Numbered from the stretch's first letter, positions 7,543 to 16,334 are shown. The stretch: DNA of 48,168 nt from Delftia acidovorans (GCA_031286585.1 JAITUC010000047.1:1-48168); one strand, 5' to 3'. Notes: generated by a model not told the origin, from the letters alone. A program made the numbers and translations.

Positions 7543-8532
7543 TCAGGAGGCCGCGCGCTTGCGTGCGGCTGCGGGACGCACGGACGGTGGCTTGGCGGGT
7601 GCCTTTGGAGCCGCCTTTGCAGCGGGCTTTGCGACGGCTTTTGCGGTGGTCTTTGCGGCCGGCCTTGCCGTTGTTTTTGATGCCGCTTTTGGTGCAGTCC
7701 TTGGCACCATCGCAGGCTTGCCCACCGGCTGCACGGCGCGTTGCGGACGCGGGCTGCGCAGGCTGTCGGCATCGAGGATGAGCCGGCCCTGGATGCGGCC
7801 CTTCATGCGCTTGACGCTGCTGGCCGCATCGCGCATGTGCTCCTGCATCAGTGCGCGCACCCTCGCGGCATCGCGCTCGCGCGCGGCCTGGACGATGCTG
7901 CGGTGGAACTGCGCATTGGCCTCGCCGAAGCGCCGGTGCTCTGCTTGCGGCGTGCGGTTGGCGAAGACGATGAGCTGGCGGATCATCTCGTTGATCAGCT
8001 CGCAGGTGAAGCGCAGGAAAGGGTTGGGATTGGCGGCCGCCAGGATGTCGTGGAAGTTCACGTCCTCGCGCCGCTGGCTCACCAGGTCCTCGCTGCTTTG
8101 CGTGGGGTCGCAGCAGGCGATGCTGTGCTCCAGCGCGTCGAAATCCGCCTCGGTCAGATGGGGCACGGCGCCTGCCGCCAGCTCGGGCTCCAGCATCTGG
8201 CGCACCGTGTAGATGTCGTCGATGGTCACCTCCTGGAAGAACAGGTAGTTCTGCATGAACTGCAGCGTGCGGTCCAGCGGCACCTCGACGACCGTGCCAC
8301 CGCCCGAAGGGCCGGTGGAGATGGTGATCAGCCCCTGCACTTCCAGCGATTTGAGGGCCTCGCGGATCGTGCCCTTGCTGACCTGGAACTGTGCCTGCAG
8401 CTCGCTTTCGCGCGGCAGGCGGTCGCCGGGGCTGAGGTTCTTCTCGGTGATCAGGCGCTTGATCTCCTGGGCCACGAGATCCGGGCGCTTGAGCTGCCGG
8501 ATCACCAGGGAAGCCGACTTCGATGTAGCCAT
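7543..8532 (-). CDS. GntR/FadR-type regulator with histone H1-like C-terminal tail
   Basis: 329 residues. The winged helix is at about 14-80 (LVAQEIKRLITEKNLSPGDR, VSKGTIREALKSLEVQGLI) and an all-helical FCD ligand domain at about 105-240, with metal-ligand-like Asp/His in DVNFHDIL and QFHRSI. FadR-group proteins usually end near 230-250 residues. Here about 65 more residues form a Lys/Ala/Pro-rich tail of repeated PAAK/TAKAVAK-like units (about 265-329), resembling histone H1 or AlgP tails that bind DNA non-specifically. It is divergent from the LIV-type transporter operon, and a perfect AT-rich dyad lies between them. I infer it represses that operon and possibly the downstream Bug gene. 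GGAG lies 11 bases upstream of the ATG. Confidence 0.9.
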   Translation of the reverse strand: MATSKSASLVIRQLKRPDLVAQEIKRLITEKNLSPGDRLPRESELQAQFQVSKGTIREALKSLEVQGLITISTGPSGGGTVVEVPLDRTLQFMQNYLFFQEVTIDDIYTVRQMLEPELAAGAVPHLTEADFDALEHSIACCDPTQSSEDLVSQRREDVNFHDILAAANPNPFLRFTCELINEMIRQLIVFANRTPQAEHRRFGEANAQFHRSIVQAARERDAARVRALMQEHMRDAASSVKRMKGRIQGRLILDADSLRSPRPQRAVQPVGKPAMVPRTAPKAASKTTARPAAKTTAKAVAKPAAKAAPKAPAKPPSVRPAAARKRAAS

Positions 8533-8658
8533 TGTGGTGTGTTCTCCGAGGGGCGCCGGATCGTGTCCACGCCCGGTCTGCATGCGGGTTTGGTGCAGTA
8601 TGCACCGCGATGGCGCGCGGGAAATTCCGCCTAGGGTTAGCACGCGCCCTATTCCTTC

Positions 8659-8676
8659 TATTTATCACTATAAATA
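8659..8676. promoter_or_regulatory. AT-rich perfect dyad, candidate GntR operator
   Basis: TATTTAT-CACT-ATAAATA is an exact 18-bp palindromic element in an otherwise GC-rich gap between the divergent GntR gene and the binding-protein gene. It contains a TATAAA that could act as a -10 toward 8778, so a repressor bound here would block that promoter. The assignment to this GntR protein is inferred from position. Confidence 0.5.
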
Positions 8677-8777
8677 TGAATCAAGGAGCCTGCACGCACC
8701 CATTTCGACTGGCATGCAACTTGCTCTGAAAAGCGTACCCGGGCCGCCGCGCCTTCAGTCCCCACCACGGAGATCCC

Positions 8778-9983
8778 ATGCAACGTCGTCACCTCCTGCA
8801 ACTCTCGGCACTGGGCGCATTGCCCGCCTCGCTGGGTCTGGGCCGCAGCGTCTGGGCGCAGTCCAGGGACAGCATCCAGTTCGCCTGCCCCGTGCCCATG
8901 TCGGGCGCCTTCGCGGCCAACGGAAAGTATGCGGACCTGGGCATGAAGCTGGCCATCGAGCAATACGGCAAGGCGCTGGGCCGGCCGCTGGCCTACACCG
9001 TGCTGGACACCGAGGGCAAGCCCGCCACGGCCGTGCGCAAGCTGCAGGAGTCTTCGCAGCAGCAGGGCACGCGCTTCTTCGCAGGCGGCATCCTGTCGTC
9101 GGAGGCGCTGGCCATGGGCAAGGAGGCCGAGAAGGCCGGCGGCATCTTCATCACCACCGCGGGCGCCGACGAGATCACGGGCAAGGACTGCAACAGCGCC
9201 ACCTTCCGCTGGTCGGCGCCCACCTTCGGCGCCATCGAGCAGACCGTGCGCCCGCTGGTCGAATCGCTGCCCAAGGCCAAGCGCTGGTACACCATCACGC
9301 CGCAGTACGTGTTCGGCGACGGCCTGCTGACGGCGGCCAGGAACATCTTCAAGGAAAAGGGCATCGAGCATGTGGGCAACAGCTACCACTCGCTGACCGA
9401 AAAGGAGTTCAGCGGCTACCTGACCAATGCCGTGGCCGCCAAGCCCGACGTGCTGCTGCTGCTGAACTTCGGCGCCCAGTCCTCGGACACGCTGCGCCAG
9501 GCCATCAGCTTCGGCATGAACAAGAACATGACCATCCTGATCGCCTGGGCCTCGGGGCTGGAGCAGTTCGAATCGCTGGGCGCCGACCTGTGCGACGGCG
9601 TGTACTTCGGCGCCCAGTACTGGCACACGGTGGACACGCCGCTCAACCGCGACCTGGTGCAGCGCTGCAACGACAAGTTCAAGGCCAATCCCAACTACAG
9701 CCTGGCCGGCCACTACATCTGCACCAAGCTGATGATCGACGCCATCGTCAAGGCCGGCACAGCCGACCCCAAGGCCGTGGTCGCCGCGCTGGAAGGCATG
9801 AAATACCAGGGCCTGACGGGCGAGGAAGAAGTGCGCAAGGCCGACCACCAGGTGCTCAAGAGCTACTACCTGCTCAAGGGCAAGGCCAAGTCCAAGATGA
9901 AGAACAAGGACGACTACGTGGACGTGGTGAGTTCGGGCAAGTCCTTCCTGCCCGTAGACCAGACCGGCTGCAAGCTGGTTTGA
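8778..9983 (+). CDS. ABC transporter periplasmic substrate-binding protein (LivK/amide type)
   Basis: 401-residue type I periplasmic binding protein. The signal peptide has twin arginines (MQRRHLLQLSALGALPASLG) and is probably cleaved after VWAQ; the RR could allow Tat export but a Sec signal is equally possible. The mature protein has the family pattern FACPVPMSGAFAANGKYADL, VLDTEGKPATAVRKLQE, TPQYVFGDGLL and an end close to amide or branched-chain binding proteins. It is the first gene of an operon with both permeases, both ATPases and two hydrolases, so its ligand is probably their substrate. About 200 bases and a dispersed repeat separate it from livH, a place where expression of the abundant binding protein can be uncoupled from the rest. 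Confidence 0.92.
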   Translation: MQRRHLLQLSALGALPASLGLGRSVWAQSRDSIQFACPVPMSGAFAANGKYADLGMKLAIEQYGKALGRPLAYTVLDTEGKPATAVRKLQESSQQQGTRFFAGGILSSEALAMGKEAEKAGGIFITTAGADEITGKDCNSATFRWSAPTFGAIEQTVRPLVESLPKAKRWYTITPQYVFGDGLLTAARNIFKEKGIEHVGNSYHSLTEKEFSGYLTNAVAAKPDVLLLLNFGAQSSDTLRQAISFGMNKNMTILIAWASGLEQFESLGADLCDGVYFGAQYWHTVDTPLNRDLVQRCNDKFKANPNYSLAGHYICTKLMIDAIVKAGTADPKAVVAALEGMKYQGLTGEEEVRKADHQVLKSYYLLKGKAKSKMKNKDDYVDVVSSGKSFLPVDQTGCKLV

Positions 9984-9991
9984 GATGGAAG

Positions 9992-10080
9992 GCACCCCCT
10001 GAGGCGCTGCGCGCCTTCCCCCTCTCCTTCGGGAGGGGGACGACACCCTCGCGGCGGGGCGGCCCTTGCTCGGTGTCCCT
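9992..10080 (+). repeat. Dispersed compound-hairpin repeat, copy 1
   Basis: Starts 9 bases after the binding-protein stop. It contains hairpin 1 (AGGCGC-TGC-GCGCCT), hairpin 2 (CCCCCTC...GAGGGGG) and a conserved 42-base tail whose ends GACACC/GGTGTC also pair. The tail is identical in the copy at 18795-18889. It resembles short intergenic repeats abundant in Comamonadaceae. Here it may stabilise or attenuate the mRNA between the binding protein and livH. Confidence 0.8.
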
Positions 10081-10182
10081 GAGTTGGGCCGTGCCAGTTC
10101 AAGGGCTCAGCCCTGTGTCGCACGGGGTTCAAACCATCGCGCATTCCGCGCCGCCTCCTTCGTCCATCGTTTCGGACCCTGT

Positions 10183-11043
10183 ATGAGCATCTATCTGCTT
10201 CAGACCATCAACGGGATCGGCATAGGCATGCTGTATTTCCTGTTGGCCGTGGGCCTGTCCATTGTTTTCGGCCTGCTGCGTTTCGTGAATTTCGCGCACG
10301 GAGCCTTCTACCTGCTGGGCGCCTATTTCTGCTACCAGATGACGCGCTGGGGCATGAGCTTCTGGCTGTCCCTGGTCGTGGTGCCGCTGGCCGTGGGCGC
10401 GCTGGGCTGGCTGGTGGAAAAGCTCATGCTGCGCCATGTGTATGCCAAGCCGCATGAGTTCCACATCATCGTCACCGTGGGCCTGGCCCTGGTGGTGCAG
10501 GAGCTGGTGATCGTGCAGTGGGGCCCGCTGGGCGACAGCGTGGCCGTGCCCGATCTGCTGCAGGGCGTGGTGATGTGGGGCAGCTTCGTCTATCCCAAGT
10601 ACCGGCTGTTCGTGATCGGCTTCACCGCCGTGCTGGCCGTTCTGCTGTGGTGGCTGCTGGAGGGCACGCGGCTGGGCAGCGCGGTGCGCGCGGGCAGCGA
10701 GTCGACCGAGATGGTGTCCCTGCTGGGCGTGAACGTGCTGCGCATCTTCAGCCTGGTGTTCGCGCTGGGCGCGGCCACGGCGGCGCTGGCCGGCGTGCTG
10801 GCCGCGCCCATACGCGGCGCCGAGCCCTTCATGGGCGTGGAGGCGCTGGGCGTGGCCTTCGTGATCGTGGTCGTGGGCGGGCTGGGCAGCTTCGGCGGCG
10901 CCCTGGTCGGCGGCCTGCTGATCGGCATCGTGCAAAGCGTGATGAGCACGCTGTGGCCCGAGGGCGCGCGCCTGATGATCTACGTGGCCATGGCTGCCGT
11001 GCTGCTGCTGCGACCCCATGGCCTGCTGGGCCGCAAAGGATGA
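10183..11043 (+). CDS. livH: Branched-chain-type ABC transporter permease LivH
   Basis: 286-residue inner-membrane permease with about eight hydrophobic segments. LivH hallmarks are an N-terminal YLLQTINGIGIGMLYFLLAV helix, FGLLRFVNFAHGAFYLLGAY and the cytoplasmic coupling region GSAVRAGSESTEMVSLLGVN, followed by VVVGGLGSFGGALVGGLLIG. It forms the translocation pore with LivM and is powered by LivG and LivF. No strong ribosome site precedes the ATG at 10183, but this start gives the standard LivH N-terminus; longer readings would add a non-conserved Ser/Ala-rich stretch. Its end overlaps or abuts livM. Substrate is not readable from the sequence. Confidence 0.93.
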   Translation: MSIYLLQTINGIGIGMLYFLLAVGLSIVFGLLRFVNFAHGAFYLLGAYFCYQMTRWGMSFWLSLVVVPLAVGALGWLVEKLMLRHVYAKPHEFHIIVTVGLALVVQELVIVQWGPLGDSVAVPDLLQGVVMWGSFVYPKYRLFVIGFTAVLAVLLWWLLEGTRLGSAVRAGSESTEMVSLLGVNVLRIFSLVFALGAATAALAGVLAAPIRGAEPFMGVEALGVAFVIVVVGGLGSFGGALVGGLLIGIVQSVMSTLWPEGARLMIYVAMAAVLLLRPHGLLGRKG

Positions 11044-11048
11044 AGACC

Positions 11049-12041
11049 ATGACCAGGCATTCCCATCTCCTTCTCGCGCTGGCCATCGTGGTCGCCATGC
11101 CGCTGTGCATGCAGTCCGGCTCGCTGGCCAGCGAGGTGCTGATCTTCGGCCTCGCGGCCATGGGCTGCAATCTGCTGCTGGGCTACACGGGGCTGCTGTC
11201 CTTCGGGCAGGGCATCTTCTTCGGCCTGGGCAGCTACACCATCGCCCTGCTGCTGACGCGCTGGCCCCTTCCCATGCCGCTGGCCCTGCTGGCCGCCACG
11301 GCCATGGGAGCCGTGGGCGCGGCCATCGTCGGCTGGGTGGCCATACGCCAGCGCGGCACCTACTTCGTGATGCTCACCCTGGCATTTGCGCAGATGTTCT
11401 ACTTCATCGCCTACTCGGCCACGGGCCTCACGGGCGGGGACAACGGCCTGCTCGATGTGCCCCGCCCCGCCCTCGCGGTGGCAGGCCAGACGCTGTGGCC
11501 GCTGACCACGCCCTGGCAGTACTACGGCTTTGTGGCCGTGCTCTTTCTGGTGGTGTTCTGGCTGCTGCGCCGCGTCTGCGACTCCATGTTCGGCCGCACC
11601 CTGCTGGCCGTACGCGACAACGAGGAGCGCGCCGCCGCCGTGGGCTACGACCTGAGGCTGCTCAAGCTGCAGGCCTTCGTGATCTCGGGCGCGGTGACGG
11701 GCCTGGCCGGCGCGCTGCACGCCATGATGACGGGCATCGCCCCGCTGTCCAACGCCGAGTACCACACCAGCGAAATGATCCTGGTGATGACCGTGATCGG
11801 CGGCACGGGCAACCTGCTGGCCTCGGTGCTGGGCGCGGCCTTCTATGTGCTGCTGGGCGACTGGCTGTCCACCCTGTGGCCGCGCTGGCTGCTGCTGCTG
11901 GGCGTGGTGCTGATGATCGTGAGCCTGGGCCTGCAGCGCGGCCTGTGGGGCCTGGGCGAGAGCCTGTGGTGCCTGGTGCGACGCAAGGGGCCGGCAGATG
12001 CCGAGGCGGCCGCCGCAGAAACCAAAGGAGGCCAGGCATGA
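11049..12041 (+). CDS. livM: Branched-chain-type ABC transporter permease LivM
   Basis: 330-residue permease with around nine hydrophobic helices. It carries the LivM pattern LASEVLIFGLAAMGCNLLLG, YTGLLSFGQGIFFGLGSY, RQRGTYFVMLTLAFAQMFYF, the coupling region GRTLLAVRDNEERAAAVGYD and VIGGTGNLLASVLGAAF. Two starts are possible: an ATG at 11040 overlaps the livH stop but has AAAGG immediately against it, whereas the ATG at 11049 has AAGGA eight bases upstream, so I chose the latter. A charged tail of about 30 residues follows the last helix. The end overlaps livG by four bases (ATGA), showing translational coupling. Confidence 0.93.
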   Translation: MTRHSHLLLALAIVVAMPLCMQSGSLASEVLIFGLAAMGCNLLLGYTGLLSFGQGIFFGLGSYTIALLLTRWPLPMPLALLAATAMGAVGAAIVGWVAIRQRGTYFVMLTLAFAQMFYFIAYSATGLTGGDNGLLDVPRPALAVAGQTLWPLTTPWQYYGFVAVLFLVVFWLLRRVCDSMFGRTLLAVRDNEERAAAVGYDLRLLKLQAFVISGAVTGLAGALHAMMTGIAPLSNAEYHTSEMILVMTVIGGTGNLLASVLGAAFYVLLGDWLSTLWPRWLLLLGVVLMIVSLGLQRGLWGLGESLWCLVRRKGPADAEAAAAETKGGQA

Positions 12042-12817
12042 GCGCCGCCGCATCTCCCATCCTGCTCGAGGCCGTGGGCGTCGAGAAACGCTATGACAAG
12101 TTCGTCGCCCTGGGCGGCGTGGATCTCAAGGTCCGCGCCCACACCGTGCACTCGGTGATCGGCCCCAACGGCGCGGGCAAGACCACCCTGTTCCACATGC
12201 TCACGGGCACCAAGAGCGTGAGCGGCGGGCGCATCGTCTTCGACGGCCACGACGTGACGCGCGAGCCCGACCACCGCCGCGTGCGCCGTGGCATGGCGCG
12301 CTCCTTCCAGGTCACCAGCCTGTTCCTGACCCTGCCCGTGCGCGAGAACCTGCGCCTGGCCGCACAGGGCGTGGCCCCCGCCAGGGCCCTGGACTGCTGG
12401 AACCCGCCCGTGGGCGCGCGCGCCCTGGCCGACACCGTGGCCAGCGTGCTGTCGCGCCTGGGCCTGGAGCGCCATGCGGATACGCCGGCCGGCAACCTCT
12501 CGCACGGCCAGCAGCGGCGGCTGGAGGTGGGCATGGCCCTGGCCGCGCGGCCCAAGGCCATCTTCCTGGACGAGCCGACCTCGGGCATGGGCATCGACGA
12601 CCTGGACGAGATGAAGCGCCTGATCCAGGGCCTCAGGGACGAGCACACCGTGGTCCTCATCGAGCACAACATGAACATCGTCATGGACATCTCCGACACC
12701 ATCACCGTCATGCAGCAGGGCCGCGTGCTGGCCGAAGGGCTGACCCACGAGATCCGCGCCGACGAACGCGTGCGCAGCGCCTATCTGGGCAACATGATCA
12801 CGGGAGGAAAGGCATGA
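12038..12817 (+). CDS. livG: ABC transporter ATP-binding protein LivG
   Basis: 259-residue ABC ATPase of the LIV type. Walker A is GPNGAGKTT (42-50), the Q-loop region is ARSFQVTSLFLTLPVRENL, Walker B is AIFLDEPTSGMG, and the switch histidine lies in VVLIEHNMN. The signature motif reads LSHGQ instead of the commoner LSGGQ, a tolerated variant in this subfamily. It carries the long insertion between Walker A and signature that LivG has and LivF lacks. AAAGGAG precedes the ATG, which overlaps the livM stop; its own stop overlaps livF. Confidence 0.94.
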   Translation: MSAAASPILLEAVGVEKRYDKFVALGGVDLKVRAHTVHSVIGPNGAGKTTLFHMLTGTKSVSGGRIVFDGHDVTREPDHRRVRRGMARSFQVTSLFLTLPVRENLRLAAQGVAPARALDCWNPPVGARALADTVASVLSRLGLERHADTPAGNLSHGQQRRLEVGMALAARPKAIFLDEPTSGMGIDDLDEMKRLIQGLRDEHTVVLIEHNMNIVMDISDTITVMQQGRVLAEGLTHEIRADERVRSAYLGNMITGGKA

Positions 12818-13524
12818 GCAGTCCCCTGCTTTCGGTCGAGGGCATACACGCCCACTACGGCAAGAGCCATGTGCTGCAGGGCGTGTCGCTGCAGGTGCAG
12901 GACGGCGAGCTGGTCACGCTGCTGGGCCGCAACGGCGCGGGCAAGACCACCACGCTCAAGTCCATCGCGGGGGTGATGCAGCCCTCGCAGGGGCAGATCC
13001 GCTTCGGCGGCGAACCCGTGCACCGGCTGGCCACGCACCAGGTGGCCCAGCGCGGCATCTGCCTGGTGCCCGAGCATCGCGGCATCTTCAAGCTGCTCAC
13101 GGTGGAGGAGAACCTGCTGCTGGGCCAGCGCAAGCACTCGCCCTGGCAACTGGCCGACATCTACCGCATCTTCCCGCGCCTGCAGGAGCGGCGCGGCAAC
13201 GGCGGCGGCCAGCTGTCGGGTGGCGAGCAGCAGATGCTGGCCATAGGCCGCGCCCTGATGAACGCGCCGCGCCTGCTGATGCTGGACGAACCCGTCGAGG
13301 GCCTGGCGCCCGTGATCGTGGAGGAGATCGTGGCCCAGCTCAAGACCATCAAGGCCGCCGGCGTGGCGATCTTGCTGGTGGAGCAGAACCTGGAGGTCTG
13401 CACCCAGCTGGCCGACCGCCACTACATCATCGAACAGGGTGCGATCGCGCACGAGGCCGGCAATACGGCCTTCCTCGCGGACGACGCGGTGAAGGACCGC
13501 TACCTGGGCGTAGGAATCGCTTGA
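12814..13524 (+). CDS. livF: ABC transporter ATP-binding protein LivF
   Basis: 236-residue ABC ATPase, the normal LivF length. Walker A is GRNGAGKTT (38-46), the signature LSGGEQQMLAIGRAL is exact, Walker B is LLMLDEPVEGLAP and the switch histidine region is ILLVEQN (a Glu-Gln-Asn form usual for LivF). It dimerises with LivG under the LivHM pore. The start overlaps the livG stop (ATGA) with GGAGGAAAGGC upstream. The next gene starts 32 bases later, so the operon continues into two hydrolases. Confidence 0.94.
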   Translation: MSSPLLSVEGIHAHYGKSHVLQGVSLQVQDGELVTLLGRNGAGKTTTLKSIAGVMQPSQGQIRFGGEPVHRLATHQVAQRGICLVPEHRGIFKLLTVEENLLLGQRKHSPWQLADIYRIFPRLQERRGNGGGQLSGGEQQMLAIGRALMNAPRLLMLDEPVEGLAPVIVEEIVAQLKTIKAAGVAILLVEQNLEVCTQLADRHYIIEQGAIAHEAGNTAFLADDAVKDRYLGVGIA

Positions 13525-13556
13525 TCCGCGCCCCTTTGCATTGCCAGGAGTCATTC

Positions 13557-14828
13557 ATGGATCTCAGTACCCCTCTTGCAGCCACCGCCGTCGCGGCCGG
13601 GCTGCGCACCGACGGCGCCCGCCTGTGGCAATCGCTGATGGACCTGGCGCGCATAGGCGCCACGCCCAAGGGCGGCGTGTGCCGCCTGGCGCTGACGGAC
13701 CTGGACCGCCAGGGGCGCGATCTCTTCGTGCAGTGGGCGCGCGAGGCCGGCTGCAGCATTCGCGTCGATGCCATCGGCAACATCTTCGCGCGGCGCGCGG
13801 GCCTGGACGATGCGCTGCCGCCCGTGATGACGGGCAGCCACATCGACACCCAGCCCACGGGCGGCAAGTTCGACGGCAACTACGGCGTGCTGGCCGGGCT
13901 GGAAGTGCTGCGCACGCTCAACGATGGCGGCGTGCGCACGCGCGCGCCGGTGGAAGTGGCCGTGTGGACCAATGAGGAAGGCTCGCGCTTCGTGCCCGTG
14001 ATGATGGGCTCGGGCGTGTTCGTCAATGCCTTCACGCTGGAGCATGCGCTGGCCCAGCGCGATGCCCAGGGCGTGAGCGTGGACGAGGCGCTGCGCGCCA
14101 TCGGCTATGCCGGGCCGGACGGCCCGGCGCCTGCGGTGGGCGCGTATTTCGAGGCCCATATCGAGCAGGGCCCGGTGCTGGAAAACCATGAACGCGTGAT
14201 CGGCGTGGTCAGCGCCGCGCTGGGCCAGCGCTGGTACGACGTCAGCGTGCAGGGCATGGAGGCCCATGCCGGCCCCACGCCCATGGAGCTGCGCCACGAC
14301 GCGCTGCTGGCCGCCAGCTGCATCGTGGCCGAGGTCAACCGCATCGCCCTGGACCGCCTGCCGCATGCGCGCGGCACCGTGGGCTCGCTGGAGGTGTTTC
14401 CCAACTCGCGCAACGTGATCCCGGGCGGCGTCAAGCTCAGCGTGGACCTGCGCGCGCCGGACGACGGCCAGTTGCTGGACATGGACGCCGCGCTGCGCGC
14501 GGCCTGCGCGCGCATAGCTGCCGCGCGTGGCGTGACCGTTGGCGTGGAGCAGGTCGTCTACTTCCCGCCCCAGCCCTTCACGCCGCATCTGGTGGAGGCC
14601 GTGCGCGCCAATGCCGCCGACCTGGGCTACAGCGCCATGGACGTGGTCAGCGGCGCGGGCCACGATGCCGTCTACCTGGCCCGCGTGGCGCCTGCGGCCA
14701 TGATCTTCGTGCCCTGCGCCGGTGGCATCAGCCACAACGAGATCGAGGACGCCGAGCCCGCCCACCTGGAGGCCGGCTGCAACGTGCTGTTGCGCGCCAT
14801 GCTGGCAGCGGCAGGAGTGGCTGCATGA
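13557..14828 (+). CDS. M20-type Zn-dependent amidohydrolase (AllC / N-carbamoyl-amino acid hydrolase family)
   Basis: 423-residue hydrolase of the allantoate amidohydrolase/N-carbamoyl-L-amino acid hydrolase group, which removes ureido or amide nitrogen. Metal ligands are visible: GSHIDT (His95, Asp97), GGKFDGNYG (Asp106), TNEEGSRF (Glu140/141), EAHIEQGP (His201) and a C-terminal SHNEIEDAE (His393). The dimerisation-domain segments EAHAGPTPMELRHDAL and FPNSRNVIPG are also typical. AGGAG lies upstream of the ATG, and its stop overlaps the next gene (ATGA). Being sixth in a LIV-type uptake operon, it probably acts on the imported compound in the cytoplasm. Precise substrate (carbamoyl amino acid, ureide or other amide) cannot be decided. 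Confidence 0.9.
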   Translation: MDLSTPLAATAVAAGLRTDGARLWQSLMDLARIGATPKGGVCRLALTDLDRQGRDLFVQWAREAGCSIRVDAIGNIFARRAGLDDALPPVMTGSHIDTQPTGGKFDGNYGVLAGLEVLRTLNDGGVRTRAPVEVAVWTNEEGSRFVPVMMGSGVFVNAFTLEHALAQRDAQGVSVDEALRAIGYAGPDGPAPAVGAYFEAHIEQGPVLENHERVIGVVSAALGQRWYDVSVQGMEAHAGPTPMELRHDALLAASCIVAEVNRIALDRLPHARGTVGSLEVFPNSRNVIPGGVKLSVDLRAPDDGQLLDMDAALRAACARIAAARGVTVGVEQVVYFPPQPFTPHLVEAVRANAADLGYSAMDVVSGAGHDAVYLARVAPAAMIFVPCAGGISHNEIEDAEPAHLEAGCNVLLRAMLAAAGVAA

Positions 14829-16291
14829 AAATCCTGATCGCCCGGCTCAACCACGAGACCAATACCTTCTCGCCCGTGCCCACGCCCATCGAGGCCTTTG
14901 CGCCCACCTATGGCGAGGCGGCCTACGCGGCCAACAAGGGCATGCGCACGGCCATGGCCGCCTTCATCGACCTGGCCGAGGCGGCGGGCGCCACCCTGGT
15001 CACGCCCGTGTCGGCCACGGCCAACCCCAGCGGCCCCGTGCATGCGGCCGCCTATGACGAGCTCACGCGCCGCATCGTCGAAGCCGCACCGGGCTGCGAC
15101 GCCATCCTGCTGGACCTGCACGGCGCCATGGTGGCCGAGAACAGCGCCGACGGCGAAGGCGACCTGCTCGAACGCGTGCGCGCCGCCGCACCCGGTGTGC
15201 CCGTTGGCGTGGCGCTGGACCTGCACGGCAACCTCACCGAAAAAATGGTGGGCAATGCCGACGTGATGGTGGGCTTCAAGACCTATCCGCACATCGACAT
15301 GTACGAGACCGGCGAGCATGCGGGCCGCCTGCTGCTGGAGATGCTGGCGGGCCATGCCAGCTACGCAGTGTGCTGGCACCGCCTGCCGCTGATGAGCCAC
15401 ACGCTGCGCAGCACCACGCTGGACGGCCCCATGCTGGACGCCGTGAACGCCGCGCGCGCCCTGGAAGCGCAGGGCCTGCCGGCGGTCTCGGTGTTCGGCG
15501 GCTTCTCGCTGGCCGACATCGCCGCGCCCTGCGTGAGCGTGGTCGCCACCTGTCGCACCGACGAGCGCGCGGCCACCCAGGCGAGCGTGGACGCGCTGGC
15601 CGCCCGGATCTGGCAGCGGCGCGCCGACTACGTCTACCGCAGCGAGCCGCTGGCCGATTCGCTGCGCCGCGCCCAGGCCCTGGCCGAAGGCGCCGACCGC
15701 CCCGTGCTGCTGCTCGACCATGGCGACAACTGCATGTCCGGCGGCACCTGCGACACCATGGACGTGCTGCAGACCGCGCTGGAGCTGGGCCTGACGGGCA
15801 TTGCCGTGGGCCCGCTGTGCGACCCCGAGGCCGTGGCCGCGCTGGCGGCGGCGGGCGAAGGCGCCGAGGTGGAGATCGCGCTGGGCAACAAGGTGTCGCT
15901 GCAACGCATAGGCCTGCACAAGCAGCCGCTGCGGCTGCGCGGCACGGTGCGCGCCGTCAGCGACGGGGCTTACACGGTCAGCGGCCCCATCTACACCGGC
16001 CAGCGCTGCCACATGGGGCGCACGGTCTGCCTGGACACGGGCGCCGCGCAGATCGTGATCACCGAGCAGACGCATGAGCCCTGGGACCTGGGCGTGTTCC
16101 ACTGCGTGGGCATGGAGCCGACGCATTTCCGCTTCGTGCTGCTCAAGTCGCGCATGTACTGCCGGCCCGTCTTCGTGCCGCTGTCCGCCGGCCTGGTCGA
16201 GTGCGACAGCCCCGGCGTGACCACCTCGGACTATTCGCGCTTTCCGTTCGCCCGGGTCAGCCGCCCGGTGTTTCCGCTGGATGCCATCTGA
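14825..16291 (+). CDS. M81-family metallopeptidase, MlrC-like
   Basis: 488-residue protein of the MlrC family, named after the zinc peptidase that finishes microcystin breakdown. Family landmarks are ILIARLNHETNTFSP at the N-terminus, LLDLHGAMVAENSADGEGDL, ALDLHGNLTEKMVGNADVMV, GFKTYPHIDMYETGEHA, and a C-terminal domain beginning near LLDHGDNCMSGGTCDT. These His/Asp/Glu-rich motifs carry the likely metal ligands. Most homologues live in organisms that never see microcystin, so the family is better read as broad amide/peptide hydrolases. It is last in the operon, translationally coupled to the M20-type gene. I infer that the two enzymes act in series or alternately on the imported ligand. Confidence 0.9.
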   Translation: MKILIARLNHETNTFSPVPTPIEAFAPTYGEAAYAANKGMRTAMAAFIDLAEAAGATLVTPVSATANPSGPVHAAAYDELTRRIVEAAPGCDAILLDLHGAMVAENSADGEGDLLERVRAAAPGVPVGVALDLHGNLTEKMVGNADVMVGFKTYPHIDMYETGEHAGRLLLEMLAGHASYAVCWHRLPLMSHTLRSTTLDGPMLDAVNAARALEAQGLPAVSVFGGFSLADIAAPCVSVVATCRTDERAATQASVDALAARIWQRRADYVYRSEPLADSLRRAQALAEGADRPVLLLDHGDNCMSGGTCDTMDVLQTALELGLTGIAVGPLCDPEAVAALAAAGEGAEVEIALGNKVSLQRIGLHKQPLRLRGTVRAVSDGAYTVSGPIYTGQRCHMGRTVCLDTGAAQIVITEQTHEPWDLGVFHCVGMEPTHFRFVLLKSRMYCRPVFVPLSAGLVECDSPGVTTSDYSRFPFARVSRPVFPLDAI

Positions 16292-16303
16292 TTGCCCGGC
16301 TTT

Positions 16304-16334
16304 GCGGCGGCGCGCAAGCAAAGACCGCCGCCGC
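16304..16334. other. GC-rich hairpin after the transporter operon
   Basis: GCGGCGGC (16304-16311) pairs with GCCGCCGC (16327-16334) across 15 bases, 12 bases after the MlrC-family stop. There is no U tract, so it is not a classical intrinsic terminator; it may protect the 3' end or help Rho-dependent ending. The rest of the 16292-16484 gap should hold the maeB promoter, which I could not place. Confidence 0.4.
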
